64,000 nucleotides of DNA. Origin: Acidimicrobiia bacterium. Lineage in GTDB: Bacteria; Actinomycetota; Acidimicrobiia; Acidimicrobiales; Poriferisodalaceae. The notes under the pieces were generated by a model, which saw nothing but the letters and a program-made list of their open reading frames with translations, did no database searches and was not told the origin of the DNA. The translations under genes were made by a program, and so were the position numbers. The stretch covers positions 1 through 64,000 of the forward strand of contig JAJEFK010000021.1 in assembly GCA_022820505.1 (NCBI GenBank), written 5' to 3'. This document shows positions 8,204 to 16,443 of the stretch, one piece after another. Each line of letters opens with the position of its first letter. Positions within the stretch are counted from its first letter, which is position 1.

Positions 8204-9172
8204 CTACAGGTACACCGGCTGCGCTCGCCGCCGCCTCGGGTTGAGCGGGTTTGGCACGAACATCGGCACCGCAGCCTGGTAGCGGCTGTAGTCGGGATAC
8301 CTCTCGCTCGAGATCTTCTCAGTGAGCCTCGTCGACACCGCGAACAGCAGCAGCAGGAGCACCCAGCCCAGCCCGGTCCAGTGCCACAGCTGGCCCGATG
8401 CCGAGATCGCGAACAGGTAGAACACGATCCACATGGCCTGCTCGCAGGTGCAGTTGGGATGGCGGCAGTAGCGGAACAGCCCCTCGGTGAGGAAGGGCCG
8501 CTCCACCTCGGCGCCTTGGGCCGCGAGCCGCGCCTTGTTTTGCTGAAACCGCCACACTTGCTGGTCGGCGATGGTCTCGACCACCAGCAGCACCACGAAC
8601 GCCACGATCGCGACGTAGTCCAGCCAGCCCAGCGGCACGTCGGCGTGCTGCCACGCCTGGTGTACCGGCGACGTGAACAGCCAGATGAGCGCCATCTGGC
8701 CGAACGATACGAAGAGCACGTTGAATGTCTGGAAGCCCACCTCGCCGATCTGCCGGCCGAGAACTCTCCGCTGGCTGATCTGTTCTCGGAGATAGGTCCA
8801 CCGGTAGTCCTCGCTGTCGGGCCGCCACCCGCCCCGACGGATGAGGTTGAAGGTGAGCCGTGCACCCCACGCGCTCGCAAGCGCCGTCATCACCGCGACC
8901 CGGGCCGATCCGAATCCCACGTCGGCGAGAACGATCCCGCAGTACAGCGCCGGCACAATCGACCACAGCCGGTCCACCCAGGAGGCGTCCCGGGTCAGGA
9001 TCGACGCCATCCAGCTCAGCACCGCCACCGCCGTGCACGCTCCCAGCGCCACGCCATAGGGCGTGCCGACGAGGGGATGGTCGATATCGGGATAGACGGT
9101 GACGCCGAGCACCACCGCCACCGCTCCGATGGCGACAACGCCGGTCCATCCGGGCACGCCGGCACGGATCAC
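8204..9172 (-). CDS. DUF1295 membrane protein (steroid 5-alpha-reductase-like)
   Basis: A 322-residue integral membrane protein with about eight hydrophobic segments spread from residue 9 to 300. The C-terminal signature FRYCRHPNCTCEQAMW and ERYPDYSRYQAAVPMFVP match the DUF1295/isoprenylcysteine methyltransferase-5-alpha-reductase superfamily, in which the RHPNY-like loop binds NADPH. An unusual extra Cys pair sits in that loop (RYCRHPNCTCEQ). It probably reduces an enone lipid or steroid, inferred from the family. The start is a GTG at 9172. Confidence 0.85.
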   Translation of the reverse strand: MIRAGVPGWTGVVAIGAVAVVLGVTVYPDIDHPLVGTPYGVALGACTAVAVLSWMASILTRDASWVDRLWSIVPALYCGIVLADVGFGSARVAVMTALASAWGARLTFNLIRRGGWRPDSEDYRWTYLREQISQRRVLGRQIGEVGFQTFNVLFVSFGQMALIWLFTSPVHQAWQHADVPLGWLDYVAIVAFVVLLVVETIADQQVWRFQQNKARLAAQGAEVERPFLTEGLFRYCRHPNCTCEQAMWIVFYLFAISASGQLWHWTGLGWVLLLLLFAVSTRLTEKISSERYPDYSRYQAAVPMFVPNPLNPRRRRAQPVYL

Positions 9173-9255
9173 GGCCTTATCCGTTTGCCCGAATCATGGT
9201 TGCCCAATCAGCCGGAACGAACCGGGCCCCGAACAGCAGCACTCCGGATCGGAAC

Positions 9256-10152
9256 TCAGTTGCAGAGACCCTGCGCGCTCACGCCGCGATCGATGTAACA
9301 CATCAGGGTGCCCTCGACGTTGCGCATCGTGAACGTCCCGTCGCTGTTGCGGGTGGCGAACACGCGCAGCCGGAAGCCGCGGATGGAATCGTCGGGCTGA
9401 CCGACGATGTCCATCGTGACCTCGCTGAGTTCGCCGACGGTCGGCTCGCCCGAGATCCTCACTCGCGATTCGGGTTCCTCCGATGCCACGGCCCCTGCGA
9501 CGGTGCGCCCCAGCGCCGCCAGGTTCGCAGCGCTGGGCGCTTGGCCGAGGCGCGCCACGATCTCGGTGGTGGTGTCGACGGTCGCGCCCAGCGGAGTCAC
9601 GTAGTCGCCGCTGACCCAGCCGATCACGCCGGCTGCGTGCACTTCGTGCCACAGCACGCCGGACACCTCTTGCCTCGTGCCGGTGGGAACGATGCCGGTG
9701 CCCGTCGAGTCGAGCTTGGCCACGATCTGACCGCCCGGCTCTTCGCGCACATTGAGCGTGCTGTCGTAGCCGATGCCCACGACCGACAGCACCAGGCGCT
9801 GCTCAGCCTCTTCGCCGGCTTCAGCCGCCGTCGTGGCCGTCACGACCTGCTGTCCGGCCGTTGTCGTGGGCGCGGGCGGCAGCGTCTGGACCGTGCCGAT
9901 GGTGGTGGTGGGAATCGGTGCCGGTGCGGTCGCCACAGGCGCCGACGTGGCGGCGGTGGCCTCAGGCTGGTCATCGACGGCAGCAACGCTGTCGTCGTCG
10001 GAGTCTCCGAGGGCGACCACCAGCGCCGCGATCGCCACGATGAGCGCGAGCAGCGCGACGCCCAGCGGCAGTCGATCCTTCAACGCGATGAATCCCTCAG
10101 AAGGCGCGCGCTCCATGCCGTGGGGCTCCGGGAAATCAGTTGGACCGGTCAT
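9256..10152 (-). CDS. Membrane-anchored bacterial SH3-domain protein
   Basis: A 298-residue protein with a short cytoplasmic N-terminus, one transmembrane helix (about residues 30-50, GVALLALIVAIAALVVAL), a Thr/Pro/Ala-rich linker to about residue 110, and a bacterial SH3 domain (STLNVREEPGGQIVAKL to GVIGWVSGDYVTPLG). A C-terminal domain of about 90 residues ending in a Cys-containing MCYID...GLCN tail is of unknown fold. SH3 domains of this kind bind cell-wall peptides. The ATG at 10152 overlaps the end of the fxsA-like gene by 17 bases, implying coupling. Confidence 0.8.
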   Translation of the reverse strand: MTGPTDFPEPHGMERAPSEGFIALKDRLPLGVALLALIVAIAALVVALGDSDDDSVAAVDDQPEATAATSAPVATAPAPIPTTTIGTVQTLPPAPTTTAGQQVVTATTAAEAGEEAEQRLVLSVVGIGYDSTLNVREEPGGQIVAKLDSTGTGIVPTGTRQEVSGVLWHEVHAAGVIGWVSGDYVTPLGATVDTTTEIVARLGQAPSAANLAALGRTVAGAVASEEPESRVRISGEPTVGELSEVTMDIVGQPDDSIRGFRLRVFATRNSDGTFTMRNVEGTLMCYIDRGVSAQGLCN

Positions 10153-10606
10153 CGGTGTCCTTCGTGTAGCTCTCGGCGTCGAGGGGGGAGCCGAAGCGAC
10201 GAGGATCGCCAGGACTGCCCTGTGCGCCTGGCCAGCCAGCGATATCGACTCGCTTGGCATAGCGACGCACGAGTATCGAGAGTACGACCTTGCGGGTCGG
10301 CGGAAAGAGCATGATCAGCCCGGCAGCATCGGTCAGGAAGCCGGGTGTGAGCATGAACGCGCCGGCCAGCAGGATCAACAGCCCGTTCACGAGTTCCTTG
10401 CCGGGAATCTCGCCCTGTGCCACGCGGGTGCGGATCTGGTTCAGCACGCCGAGCCCGGAGCGCCGCACCATCCAGGCACCCACGACGGACACCACGACCA
10501 GCAGCAGGATGGTCTGGCCGGCGCCGAGCCCGCCCGCCACCTGCACGATCACGAACAGTTCCAGCAGCGGCACCGATATGAGCAACAGGATGAGCACCGC
10601 CAGCAC
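10136..10606 (-). CDS. fxsA: FxsA-family membrane protein
   Basis: A roughly 156-residue cytoplasmic-membrane protein of the FxsA family (suppressor of F exclusion of phage T7 in E. coli). It starts with the conserved hydrophobic stretch LILLLISVPLLELFVIVQVAG, has GVLNQIRTRVAQGEIPGKELVNGLLILLAG, then LMLTPGFLTD-like (MLTPGFLTDAAGLIMLFPPTR). The GTG at 10606 is chosen because TAGGGT lies exactly 7 bases before it; a GTG at 10615 or an ATG at 10684 are alternatives. It is followed by the overlapping SH3-protein gene. Confidence 0.85.
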   Translation of the reverse strand: MLAVLILLLISVPLLELFVIVQVAGGLGAGQTILLLVVVSVVGAWMVRRSGLGVLNQIRTRVAQGEIPGKELVNGLLILLAGAFMLTPGFLTDAAGLIMLFPPTRKVVLSILVRRYAKRVDIAGWPGAQGSPGDPRRFGSPLDAESYTKDTDDRSN

Positions 10607-10610
10607 GCCG

Positions 10611-10646
10611 CCCACCCTACGGCTGCCCGCCGGGTCCGCTCCGTCA
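10611..10646 (-). repeat. 36-base promoter-proximal repeat, copy 1
   Basis: 33 of 36 bases match 11971-12006 in the same orientation. It contains TAGGGT at 10614-10619, 7 bases before the GTG of the fxsA-like gene. It is probably a duplicated promoter. Confidence 0.7.
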
Positions 10647-10667
10647 CGTCCCGTCAGCGCCGGAGAG

Positions 10668-11966
10668 TCACGCTGCCGGATCAACGAGGCGCCCGACGAA
10701 GAGCACTGCTTGTGTCTCGCGGTGGATGATCGCCCACAGGAAGGGCCGATCGGCGACCACCGTCAGATCTGGCGGCGGGGGCATGGACTCGGCGAACGCC
10801 ATGGCTGTTGCTGCGGCCGCTTCGGTGCCCTTCTCGTCGACGATCACCTTGGCGCTGTGCAGCGCAGAGGTGATGAAGATGCCGGGCGCGATGCCGTCGA
10901 ACGCTGCGCCGGCACAGAACCCTTGCGGGCAGAGCCATTTGAAGAGATTGGCCGGCGGCAGCGTCTGCTCCCACTTCGGCATGGTGATCTTGACCGTGCC
11001 CGAAAGCGCAATGCTGGACAGCTCTGTCAGAGCTGCGGCGTCGAGCGATGCTTCAACGGCAGCGAGGCCGTCGGGAGCGTGGGGGACGATGAGCCACATG
11101 GCCAATTCGCTTCTGACATAGGGAAGTTCCACGGCATCGGCGTCGTCCATCAGGACGTAGCGGCGATCCACCGCTTCGTGATCGCGCATGAACGGCACGG
11201 TCACCGTCTGGCCAGAGTTGGTGGTGAACTCGCCGTCGCGGGTGAGGTCTGCCAGGAAGGGCTCCAGCCAGTCGGCCTTGAGGTAGACGGTGTTCACCAG
11301 GATCAGTTCCTGATCTTGGACCGTGGCTCGGTTGACGATGGCGGGGATGAGGCCGCGGGTGCGCCCTGACACCCACTCGTTGATGACAGCGGCCGCCGAG
11401 TCGCCGTCGGCCGTGTCGACCGGTTGCATCGTCGCGCCGTAGTGCAAGGCGGCCGTCTCGAGGAACTCGGCCAGCGGCGAGAATTCGTCATCGGGGAAGA
11501 GGCGGTTGGCTACTTCCACAGTGTTCGGCGCAACCGAAGCTTCGGCCAGCATGAGATCGACCGCGTTGGCAGCGCTGTGGCTGCCCTCCTCGGGGAACTC
11601 GAAGATGTCATCGAGCACTGCCGCGGAGTCGGCTGACGCGCCGGCCCGGCTCAGGCTGAAGGCGACGCCGATGCTCATCGGGCTGGACACTGCGTTGCCC
11701 TCGAGGTGCCGGTGGAATTCCCATCCGGCCGCGTTCACCCCTGCGACCCACTCAGCCGTCGGAGCACTGCGGTCAGCCGCCAAACGATCAGTGACCGGCT
11801 CGATGGCTGCGGGAACGACGGGCTCGGAAGCAGTTGCATCGGCAGTGGACAGCGCTGCGGGAGCGTCTCCTCCGTCGGCCGCAGGGTCATCGGCGTCCGT
11901 CGAGGTGCCGCAGGCCACAGCCATGATGCCGACCAGCACCAGCGACCCCATCAGTCGCATCCGCAC
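10668..11966 (-). CDS. Exported lipoprotein serpin (serine protease inhibitor)
   Basis: A 432-residue serpin with its own lipoprotein signal (MRLMGSLVLVGIMAVAC, Cys in lipobox) and an acidic/Ala-rich linker to about residue 75. The serpin core follows: NAVSSPMSIGVAFSL, LILVNTVYLKADW, VELPYV, SAKVIVDEKGTE and the C-terminal RPFLWAIIHRETQAVLFVGRL. The hinge EKGTEAAAAT (from about residue 378) has the small residues at P12-P9 that mark inhibitory serpins; counting from the hinge puts P1-P1' near Ser394-Met395. It should trap serine or cysteine proteases at the cell surface. The GTG at 11966 is favoured by TAGGGT 7 bases upstream; the ATG at 11960 is the alternative. Confidence 0.9.
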   Translation of the reverse strand: MRMRLMGSLVLVGIMAVACGTSTDADDPAADGGDAPAALSTADATASEPVVPAAIEPVTDRLAADRSAPTAEWVAGVNAAGWEFHRHLEGNAVSSPMSIGVAFSLSRAGASADSAAVLDDIFEFPEEGSHSAANAVDLMLAEASVAPNTVEVANRLFPDDEFSPLAEFLETAALHYGATMQPVDTADGDSAAAVINEWVSGRTRGLIPAIVNRATVQDQELILVNTVYLKADWLEPFLADLTRDGEFTTNSGQTVTVPFMRDHEAVDRRYVLMDDADAVELPYVRSELAMWLIVPHAPDGLAAVEASLDAAALTELSSIALSGTVKITMPKWEQTLPPANLFKWLCPQGFCAGAAFDGIAPGIFITSALHSAKVIVDEKGTEAAAATAMAFAESMPPPPDLTVVADRPFLWAIIHRETQAVLFVGRLVDPAA

Positions 11967-11970
11967 CCTG

Positions 11971-12006
11971 CCCACCCTACGGCTGTCCGCCGGGTCGGCT
12001 CTGTCA
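11971..12006 (-). repeat. 36-base promoter-proximal repeat, copy 2
   Basis: Second copy of the element at 10611-10646. Its TAGGGT (11974-11979) is 7 bases before the GTG of the serpin gene. Confidence 0.7.
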
Positions 12007-12165
12007 GGCCGAGCGGCCGGATAGTCGAATACGCACGACGCCGCGCTGCGCGCGAGCCGTAAGTTGTCGGGTTGCTGACGGGTCGAGAGGCTGCGCTGTG
12101 ATCGAGTCCTGCCTTGCTGGCGTGGCCGCTGCCGTTGTCGTCGCCGTGGTGAGGGAGACCGAGCT

Positions 12166-13224
12166 GTGACAAGTCCGAACCTCGAACAGCGGATCCGCAG
12201 TGCTTGGATCGGCCGCATCAGCGGCTGCATGCTGGGCAAGCCCGTGGAACTGCTGTCGATGCGCCAAGGCCCCGCGGCACTGCAGGACTACCTCGCACAG
12301 GCCGGCGCCCTGCCGCTACGCAACTACGTGCCGCTGCTGCCCGGCGCCCCGTCGGCCGTCGAGCGCAACGCCGACGCCTGCAAGGACCGCCTGGTCGCAG
12401 CCGTGCCCGACGACGACATCAACTACACGGTGCTGTCGCTGATGCTGATCGAAGAGCACGGCACCGGCTTCACCACCGAGGACGTGGCCCGGGCCTGGTT
12501 CCGCCTGCTGCCCGGCGGCCTCACCTTCACCGCCGAGCGGGCCGCCTACGCCGTGCTGATGGCCAAGGCTTCGACGCCATTCGCCTTCGGGCAGCCCGCC
12601 GGCTTCGACCTCGACGAATGCAGCGACAACGAGTTCAACGACTGGATCGGGGCGCAGATCCGCGCCGACATGTACGGCTGGGTGGCGCCCGGCGATCCTG
12701 CCCTCGCAGCCGAGCTCGCCGCCCGTGACGCCCGCCTCTCCCACCGCGGCGAGGGCGTGTACGGCGCCCAAGCCGTCGCAGCGATCGGTGCAGCCATCCC
12801 GTCGAGCCCGTCCGTGCTGGCTGCAATCGAATCCGCCATGGAATTGCTGCCGGCCGGCTCGGCGTGCGTCGAAGCCATGGCGCTCGGCATCCGCTGCGCC
12901 ACGGTCGACGACGGCCCGGCCACGATCCACGAGGCCTACGACGGCATGTCGCCGGTGCACACGGTGAACAATCTCGCATTGGTCACATGGGGCCTCCTTT
13001 CCGGCGAGCACGACTTCTCGGCCGCCATAGGCGACACTGTCGCCGCGGGGTGTGACACCGACTGCAACGGCGCAACCGTGGGCGCGCTGTGGGGCCTGAC
13101 CGGCCGCCCCATCCCGGCACACTGGCCCGACGCATGGAACGGCCGTGTGCAGGTCTCCCTCGCCGGCGTCGGCGAGCTCAGCCTCGACGACCTCGTCGCC
13201 CGAACCGTCGCCGTCTGCGGTTGA
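12166..13224 (+). CDS. ADP-ribosylglycohydrolase family protein
   Basis: A 352-residue DraG-type ADP-ribosylglycohydrolase. The family fold removes ADP-ribose from proteins or small molecules with two metal ions. The N-terminal metal motif appears as DDDINYT (Asp82-84) and the C-terminal one as GCDTDCNGATVGALWG (Asp297, Asp299). The conserved GCMLGKP near residue 20 and the all-helical pattern agree. The start is a GTG at 12166 with GAGGGAG about 8 bases upstream. It is divergent from the serpin gene. The substrate is unknown and no ADP-ribosyltransferase is visible nearby. Confidence 0.88.
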   Translation: MTSPNLEQRIRSAWIGRISGCMLGKPVELLSMRQGPAALQDYLAQAGALPLRNYVPLLPGAPSAVERNADACKDRLVAAVPDDDINYTVLSLMLIEEHGTGFTTEDVARAWFRLLPGGLTFTAERAAYAVLMAKASTPFAFGQPAGFDLDECSDNEFNDWIGAQIRADMYGWVAPGDPALAAELAARDARLSHRGEGVYGAQAVAAIGAAIPSSPSVLAAIESAMELLPAGSACVEAMALGIRCATVDDGPATIHEAYDGMSPVHTVNNLALVTWGLLSGEHDFSAAIGDTVAAGCDTDCNGATVGALWGLTGRPIPAHWPDAWNGRVQVSLAGVGELSLDDLVARTVAVCG

Positions 13225-13275
13225 GCGACTGTCAGCGGAGCTCGGCGCGCCTTGCGCGGCGCCCGTGCGACGCGC

Positions 13276-13581
13276 CTAGAGATCGAGTCCGATCGCCGCA
13301 ATCGGCGTCGTCATCTGCATCTGCGGCGGCGATCCCATGAGCGGGCCGAACGCCGCCATGGCCTCCTGCATGGCAGGGGTCTGGCCGTGGTGCTGCATCG
13401 ACTCTGCGTCGCTCATGAGAGCGAAGAACCAGAACTGGTTCCCGTCGCCGCGGTGGTACGAGTAGATCTCCACGCCCGGCTCGTCATGGGCGGCCTCGAC
13501 CATCGAAGCCAGCACCGCCTCCATCTCGTCAGCCTTGCCGTCTTGACACGTGAAGCTGCCGATCACCGTTGCCTTGCCCAT
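13276..13581 (-). CDS. Antibiotic-biosynthesis-monooxygenase-like (ABM/dimeric alpha-beta barrel) protein
   Basis: A 101-residue protein that fits the small dimeric alpha-beta barrel family of ABM/quinol monooxygenases: TVIGSFTCQDGKADEMEAVL, then EPGVEIYSYHRGDGNQFWFFALM. Such proteins oxidise quinol-type compounds or detoxify, often without cofactor. The ATG at 13581 is used because CAGGAG lies 8-13 bases upstream; the frame to 13689 is a less likely extension. It lies just downstream of the amidase on the same strand. Confidence 0.8.
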   Translation of the reverse strand: MGKATVIGSFTCQDGKADEMEAVLASMVEAAHDEPGVEIYSYHRGDGNQFWFFALMSDAESMQHHGQTPAMQEAMAAFGPLMGSPPQMQMTTPIAAIGLDL

Positions 13582-13673
13582 AGCCGCCGCTCCTGATGGT
13601 GGACTCGCCTCAGCGCTGTGCGCCGCGGCGGAATGCCTACCACGCTCGCAGCTGGCCTGAGGCAACGGCGTCG

Positions 13674-15089
13674 CTAACCGCCTGCCCACAGCGGCGGGGT
13701 GGGCATCGGGCCGCGGGCCGCCTCGTATGCCGCTGCCAGCGACAGCGACAGGGTCTCGTCACCGCCGCGGCACATGAACTGGATCGACGTCGGCAAGCCG
13801 CCGCCGGGCCCAGCCGGCGACACGCCCGTCGGCACGGTCGTCGAGCACAGTGCCAGGAAGTTGCCGGCCCGGGTGAACAGCGCCGGGGTGTTGGTCTCGT
13901 CGGCCTCGTCGACGGGCAGCGGCAGCATCGGCGTGGTTGGCGTCACCATCGCGTCGAGGCCCTCGAACGCCTTGGCGAACTCGGCAAGGTCGATGCGCCG
14001 CTGCACCATCGCCGCGATGTACTCGCTGGCCGAGATCCGGGCTCCCGGCAGCACTCTCGCCCGCACCCGCTCGTCAACCTTTGAGCTTGGATCCTCCATC
14101 ATCTCGCCGTAGTAGTGGTACGACTCGGCCGTCACGATCACGAAGCGGGTGTTCTTCATCTCCTCGAACGACGTCGGCGGGTCGAACGGCACCACCTCGG
14201 CACCCAGCCCGGCCAGCACCTCGAGCGCCGCGTCGTAGGCGGTGAGCTGAGCAGCGTCCACATCCACTCTCTCGGCATCGCTCAAACAGCCGATGCGCCG
14301 CCCGCCCAGTCCGCCCTCGAGCGCTGCCTGCAGCGCCCCGTAGCGACCAGCGCTGGCCAACCAGTCACGTTCAACCTCGGCGGCAGGCGTGCCCAGCATG
14401 GCGTCGAACATGAGCGCCGCGTCCAGCACCGTTCGAGCCAGCGGCCCCGGCGTGTCCAGCGTGTGCGACAGGGGAACGATCCCGTCGATGGGCAGCAGGC
14501 CCTCGGTGGTCTTCAGCCCGACGATCCCGCACAGCGCCGCCGGCAGCCTCACCGACCCGCCCGTGTCGGTGCCGACAGCACACGGCGCCATGCCCGCTGC
14601 CACTGCCGCGCCCGACCCCGACGACGACCCACCAGGCGTGCGCAGCACATCCCGGTCCCACGGATTCCACGGCGTACCCATGTGCTGGTTCGTGCCCCAG
14701 CCGCCCATGGCGAACTCGACGGTCTTGGTCTTGCCCAGCAGCACGCCGCCGGCCTCCAGCAGACGGCGAGCAACCGTGCCCGTCGCCGGCGACACCCGGC
14801 CGGCCCACTCGGCCGATCCCGCCGTGGTCACCCGGCCCTCCACGTCCACGATGTCCTTCAGCGCGAACGGCACACCCCAGAACGGCCCCACCGGCTCGCC
14901 CGCCGCCAGCGTCAGCGCCACCTCGGCAGCCTCGGCCGACGCCCGGGCCTCATCCGCGTACACCGCTTGCCAGGCCCTCACACGCCCGTCCAGCGACGCA
15001 ATCGCCGTCAGGCATTCCTCGGTGGCCTCCACCGGCGACCGGGACCCATCCCGGTAGCCCGCCGCCAGCTCAGCAATCGTCGCCGTCAC
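13674..15089 (-). CDS. Amidase (amidase signature family)
   Basis: A 471-residue amidase. The Ser-cisSer-Lys triad is visible: Lys78 in GVPFALKDI, the cis-Ser in the GGSSSGSG loop (153-160) and the nucleophile Ser179 in GTDTGGSVR. Members hydrolyse amides, or act as GatA in the tRNA amidotransferase. With no gatB or gatC beside it, a stand-alone catabolic amidase is more likely. The GTG at 15089 follows a GGGGGG-rich ribosome site. It lies downstream of the epimerase gene, 61 bases away. Confidence 0.9.
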   Translation of the reverse strand: MTATIAELAAGYRDGSRSPVEATEECLTAIASLDGRVRAWQAVYADEARASAEAAEVALTLAAGEPVGPFWGVPFALKDIVDVEGRVTTAGSAEWAGRVSPATGTVARRLLEAGGVLLGKTKTVEFAMGGWGTNQHMGTPWNPWDRDVLRTPGGSSSGSGAAVAAGMAPCAVGTDTGGSVRLPAALCGIVGLKTTEGLLPIDGIVPLSHTLDTPGPLARTVLDAALMFDAMLGTPAAEVERDWLASAGRYGALQAALEGGLGGRRIGCLSDAERVDVDAAQLTAYDAALEVLAGLGAEVVPFDPPTSFEEMKNTRFVIVTAESYHYYGEMMEDPSSKVDERVRARVLPGARISASEYIAAMVQRRIDLAEFAKAFEGLDAMVTPTTPMLPLPVDEADETNTPALFTRAGNFLALCSTTVPTGVSPAGPGGGLPTSIQFMCRGGDETLSLSLAAAYEAARGPMPTPPLWAGG

Positions 15090-15150
15090 AGTTCCCCCCG
15101 CCAGCCCGGTCTCATAGCAGCGAGCAGTCTCGCGCCCCGGCCAGTCCCTC

Positions 15151-16254
15151 TCACGCCCGGAAGCTGCCGCGCCGACCGCCGGGGTTCTCGCGGGGCCCGT
15201 AGTAGCCGAATGTCCAACCTGGCAGTTGCTCCCACTCGATGCGCCCCACCGCCTCCCCAGTTCGCTCCGCCGCAGCGATCAGCGCGTCCTCGGCGGCATA
15301 GTCGAACGGATCCTGCAGCCGGGCCGCCACGCCAGCATCGCCGGGAAGGTTCTCGGCCTGCCATCGCACCGTCCGCCGCAACCCGTCCTCGGGGTCCACC
15401 TTGTCTCGATAGCCGAGCTGCTGGCGGATCTTCTCGGTGCTGAGGATCGAATGCGCCGACGAGTGGTTGAGCAGGAACGGCCCGCCGGTCGCGGCCAGCT
15501 CACCCGGCACCGACACCAGCTCGAAGGGGTTGCCGAGCTCGTCGCCGATGATCTGCGCGATCTGCGCGTACGTGAACTGCCGGTCGTCGCCCACGTTGTA
15601 GATCTCGCCCGCCGAGCCGTCGATGTGATCCACCGCGAGCAGCACCGCCGAGGTGGCGTTCTCGACGAATGCCGACGTAGCGACGGTGAGCCCGCCGTCG
15701 GGCACGATGACTCGACGCCGGCCGTCGAGCGCACGCTTCACCAGCGTCCACTCCCGCGGCAAGATCTGGTTGGGGCCGTAGATGTACGGGTACCGGAAGT
15801 GCGTCGCATCCGGATGCAGCGAGAACGTCAGCTCCTCCGACTCGGCCATCTTGAGCGGCTTGGGTCCCGAGCGCTCGTCGCCGACCAGCAAGTCGTCCTC
15901 GTTCGTCGGCACCGCCATCCCCTCGGGAAACTCGACGGCAGGCTCGGCGTACCCGCTGTACACCGGCACGCCGCCAATGGAGATGAGACGTGGCGTGCGG
16001 CCGACGAGCACCTGCACGATCGACCGCAGCCGGCCGTACATCGCAAAGACCACATCGAAGTTGCGGCCTTCGATCGACGAGCGGAACGCATCCTCGTCGA
16101 AGGGATCGGTGTGGATGTGCTCGAGATGGTCGGGGATCGTGTCGACCTCGTGGCGTCCCGTGTGCAGGATCGTCACGGTGTGACCGCGATCGACCAGACC
16201 GTTCACAATGTGGGGCCCGGTCGGCCCCGTCCCCCCGATGACGAGGATGTCCAT
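15151..16254 (-). CDS. NAD-dependent epimerase/dehydratase-like protein
   Basis: A 367-residue extended/atypical SDR. The start MDILVIGGTGPTGPHI carries the cofactor loop GGTGPTG, and the active-site region reads HFRYPYIYGPNQI. The usual YxxxK pair is not obvious (YIYGPNQ replaces it), so it may bind NAD(P) as a regulator or reductase rather than act as a classical epimerase. A typical C-terminal segment follows (EIYNVGDDRQFTYAQIAQIIGDELG). The ATG at 16254 is used; an in-frame GTG at 16272 adds only six residues. It lies 33 bases after the residual reading frame of the RCC1 gene. Confidence 0.82.
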   Translation of the reverse strand: MDILVIGGTGPTGPHIVNGLVDRGHTVTILHTGRHEVDTIPDHLEHIHTDPFDEDAFRSSIEGRNFDVVFAMYGRLRSIVQVLVGRTPRLISIGGVPVYSGYAEPAVEFPEGMAVPTNEDDLLVGDERSGPKPLKMAESEELTFSLHPDATHFRYPYIYGPNQILPREWTLVKRALDGRRRVIVPDGGLTVATSAFVENATSAVLLAVDHIDGSAGEIYNVGDDRQFTYAQIAQIIGDELGNPFELVSVPGELAATGGPFLLNHSSAHSILSTEKIRQQLGYRDKVDPEDGLRRTVRWQAENLPGDAGVAARLQDPFDYAAEDALIAAAERTGEAVGRIEWEQLPGWTFGYYGPRENPGGRRGSFRA

Positions 16255-16287
16255 CCCGTCAGCTTGGCCCACCAGCGCAAACGACGC

Positions 16288-16443
16288 TCAGTCCCGGCGC
16301 ACCTCGGCCGGCGTCGGCATGGCCCGGGTGAGCCAGCAGGCCACCGTGTCGTCGCGCCGCAAGCCGCAGGCATGCTCCCAGCCGACGGAGACCGTGGCGA
16401 ACGGACCCTCGGGCACGGCCATGTCGGCCTCCGCCACGTCGCC
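16288..16443 (-). pseudogene. In-frame remnant of the last RCC1 repeat beyond a nonsense codon
   Basis: After the TAG at 16444-16446 the same frame stays open for 51 codons to a TGA at 16288-16290 and encodes one more RCC1-type repeat (VPEGPFATVSVGWEHACG, then DTVACW). The TAG falls exactly where every other repeat has the Trp of C-W-G, so a TGG to TAG change explains it. It is untranslated unless the stop is read through. Confidence 0.75.
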
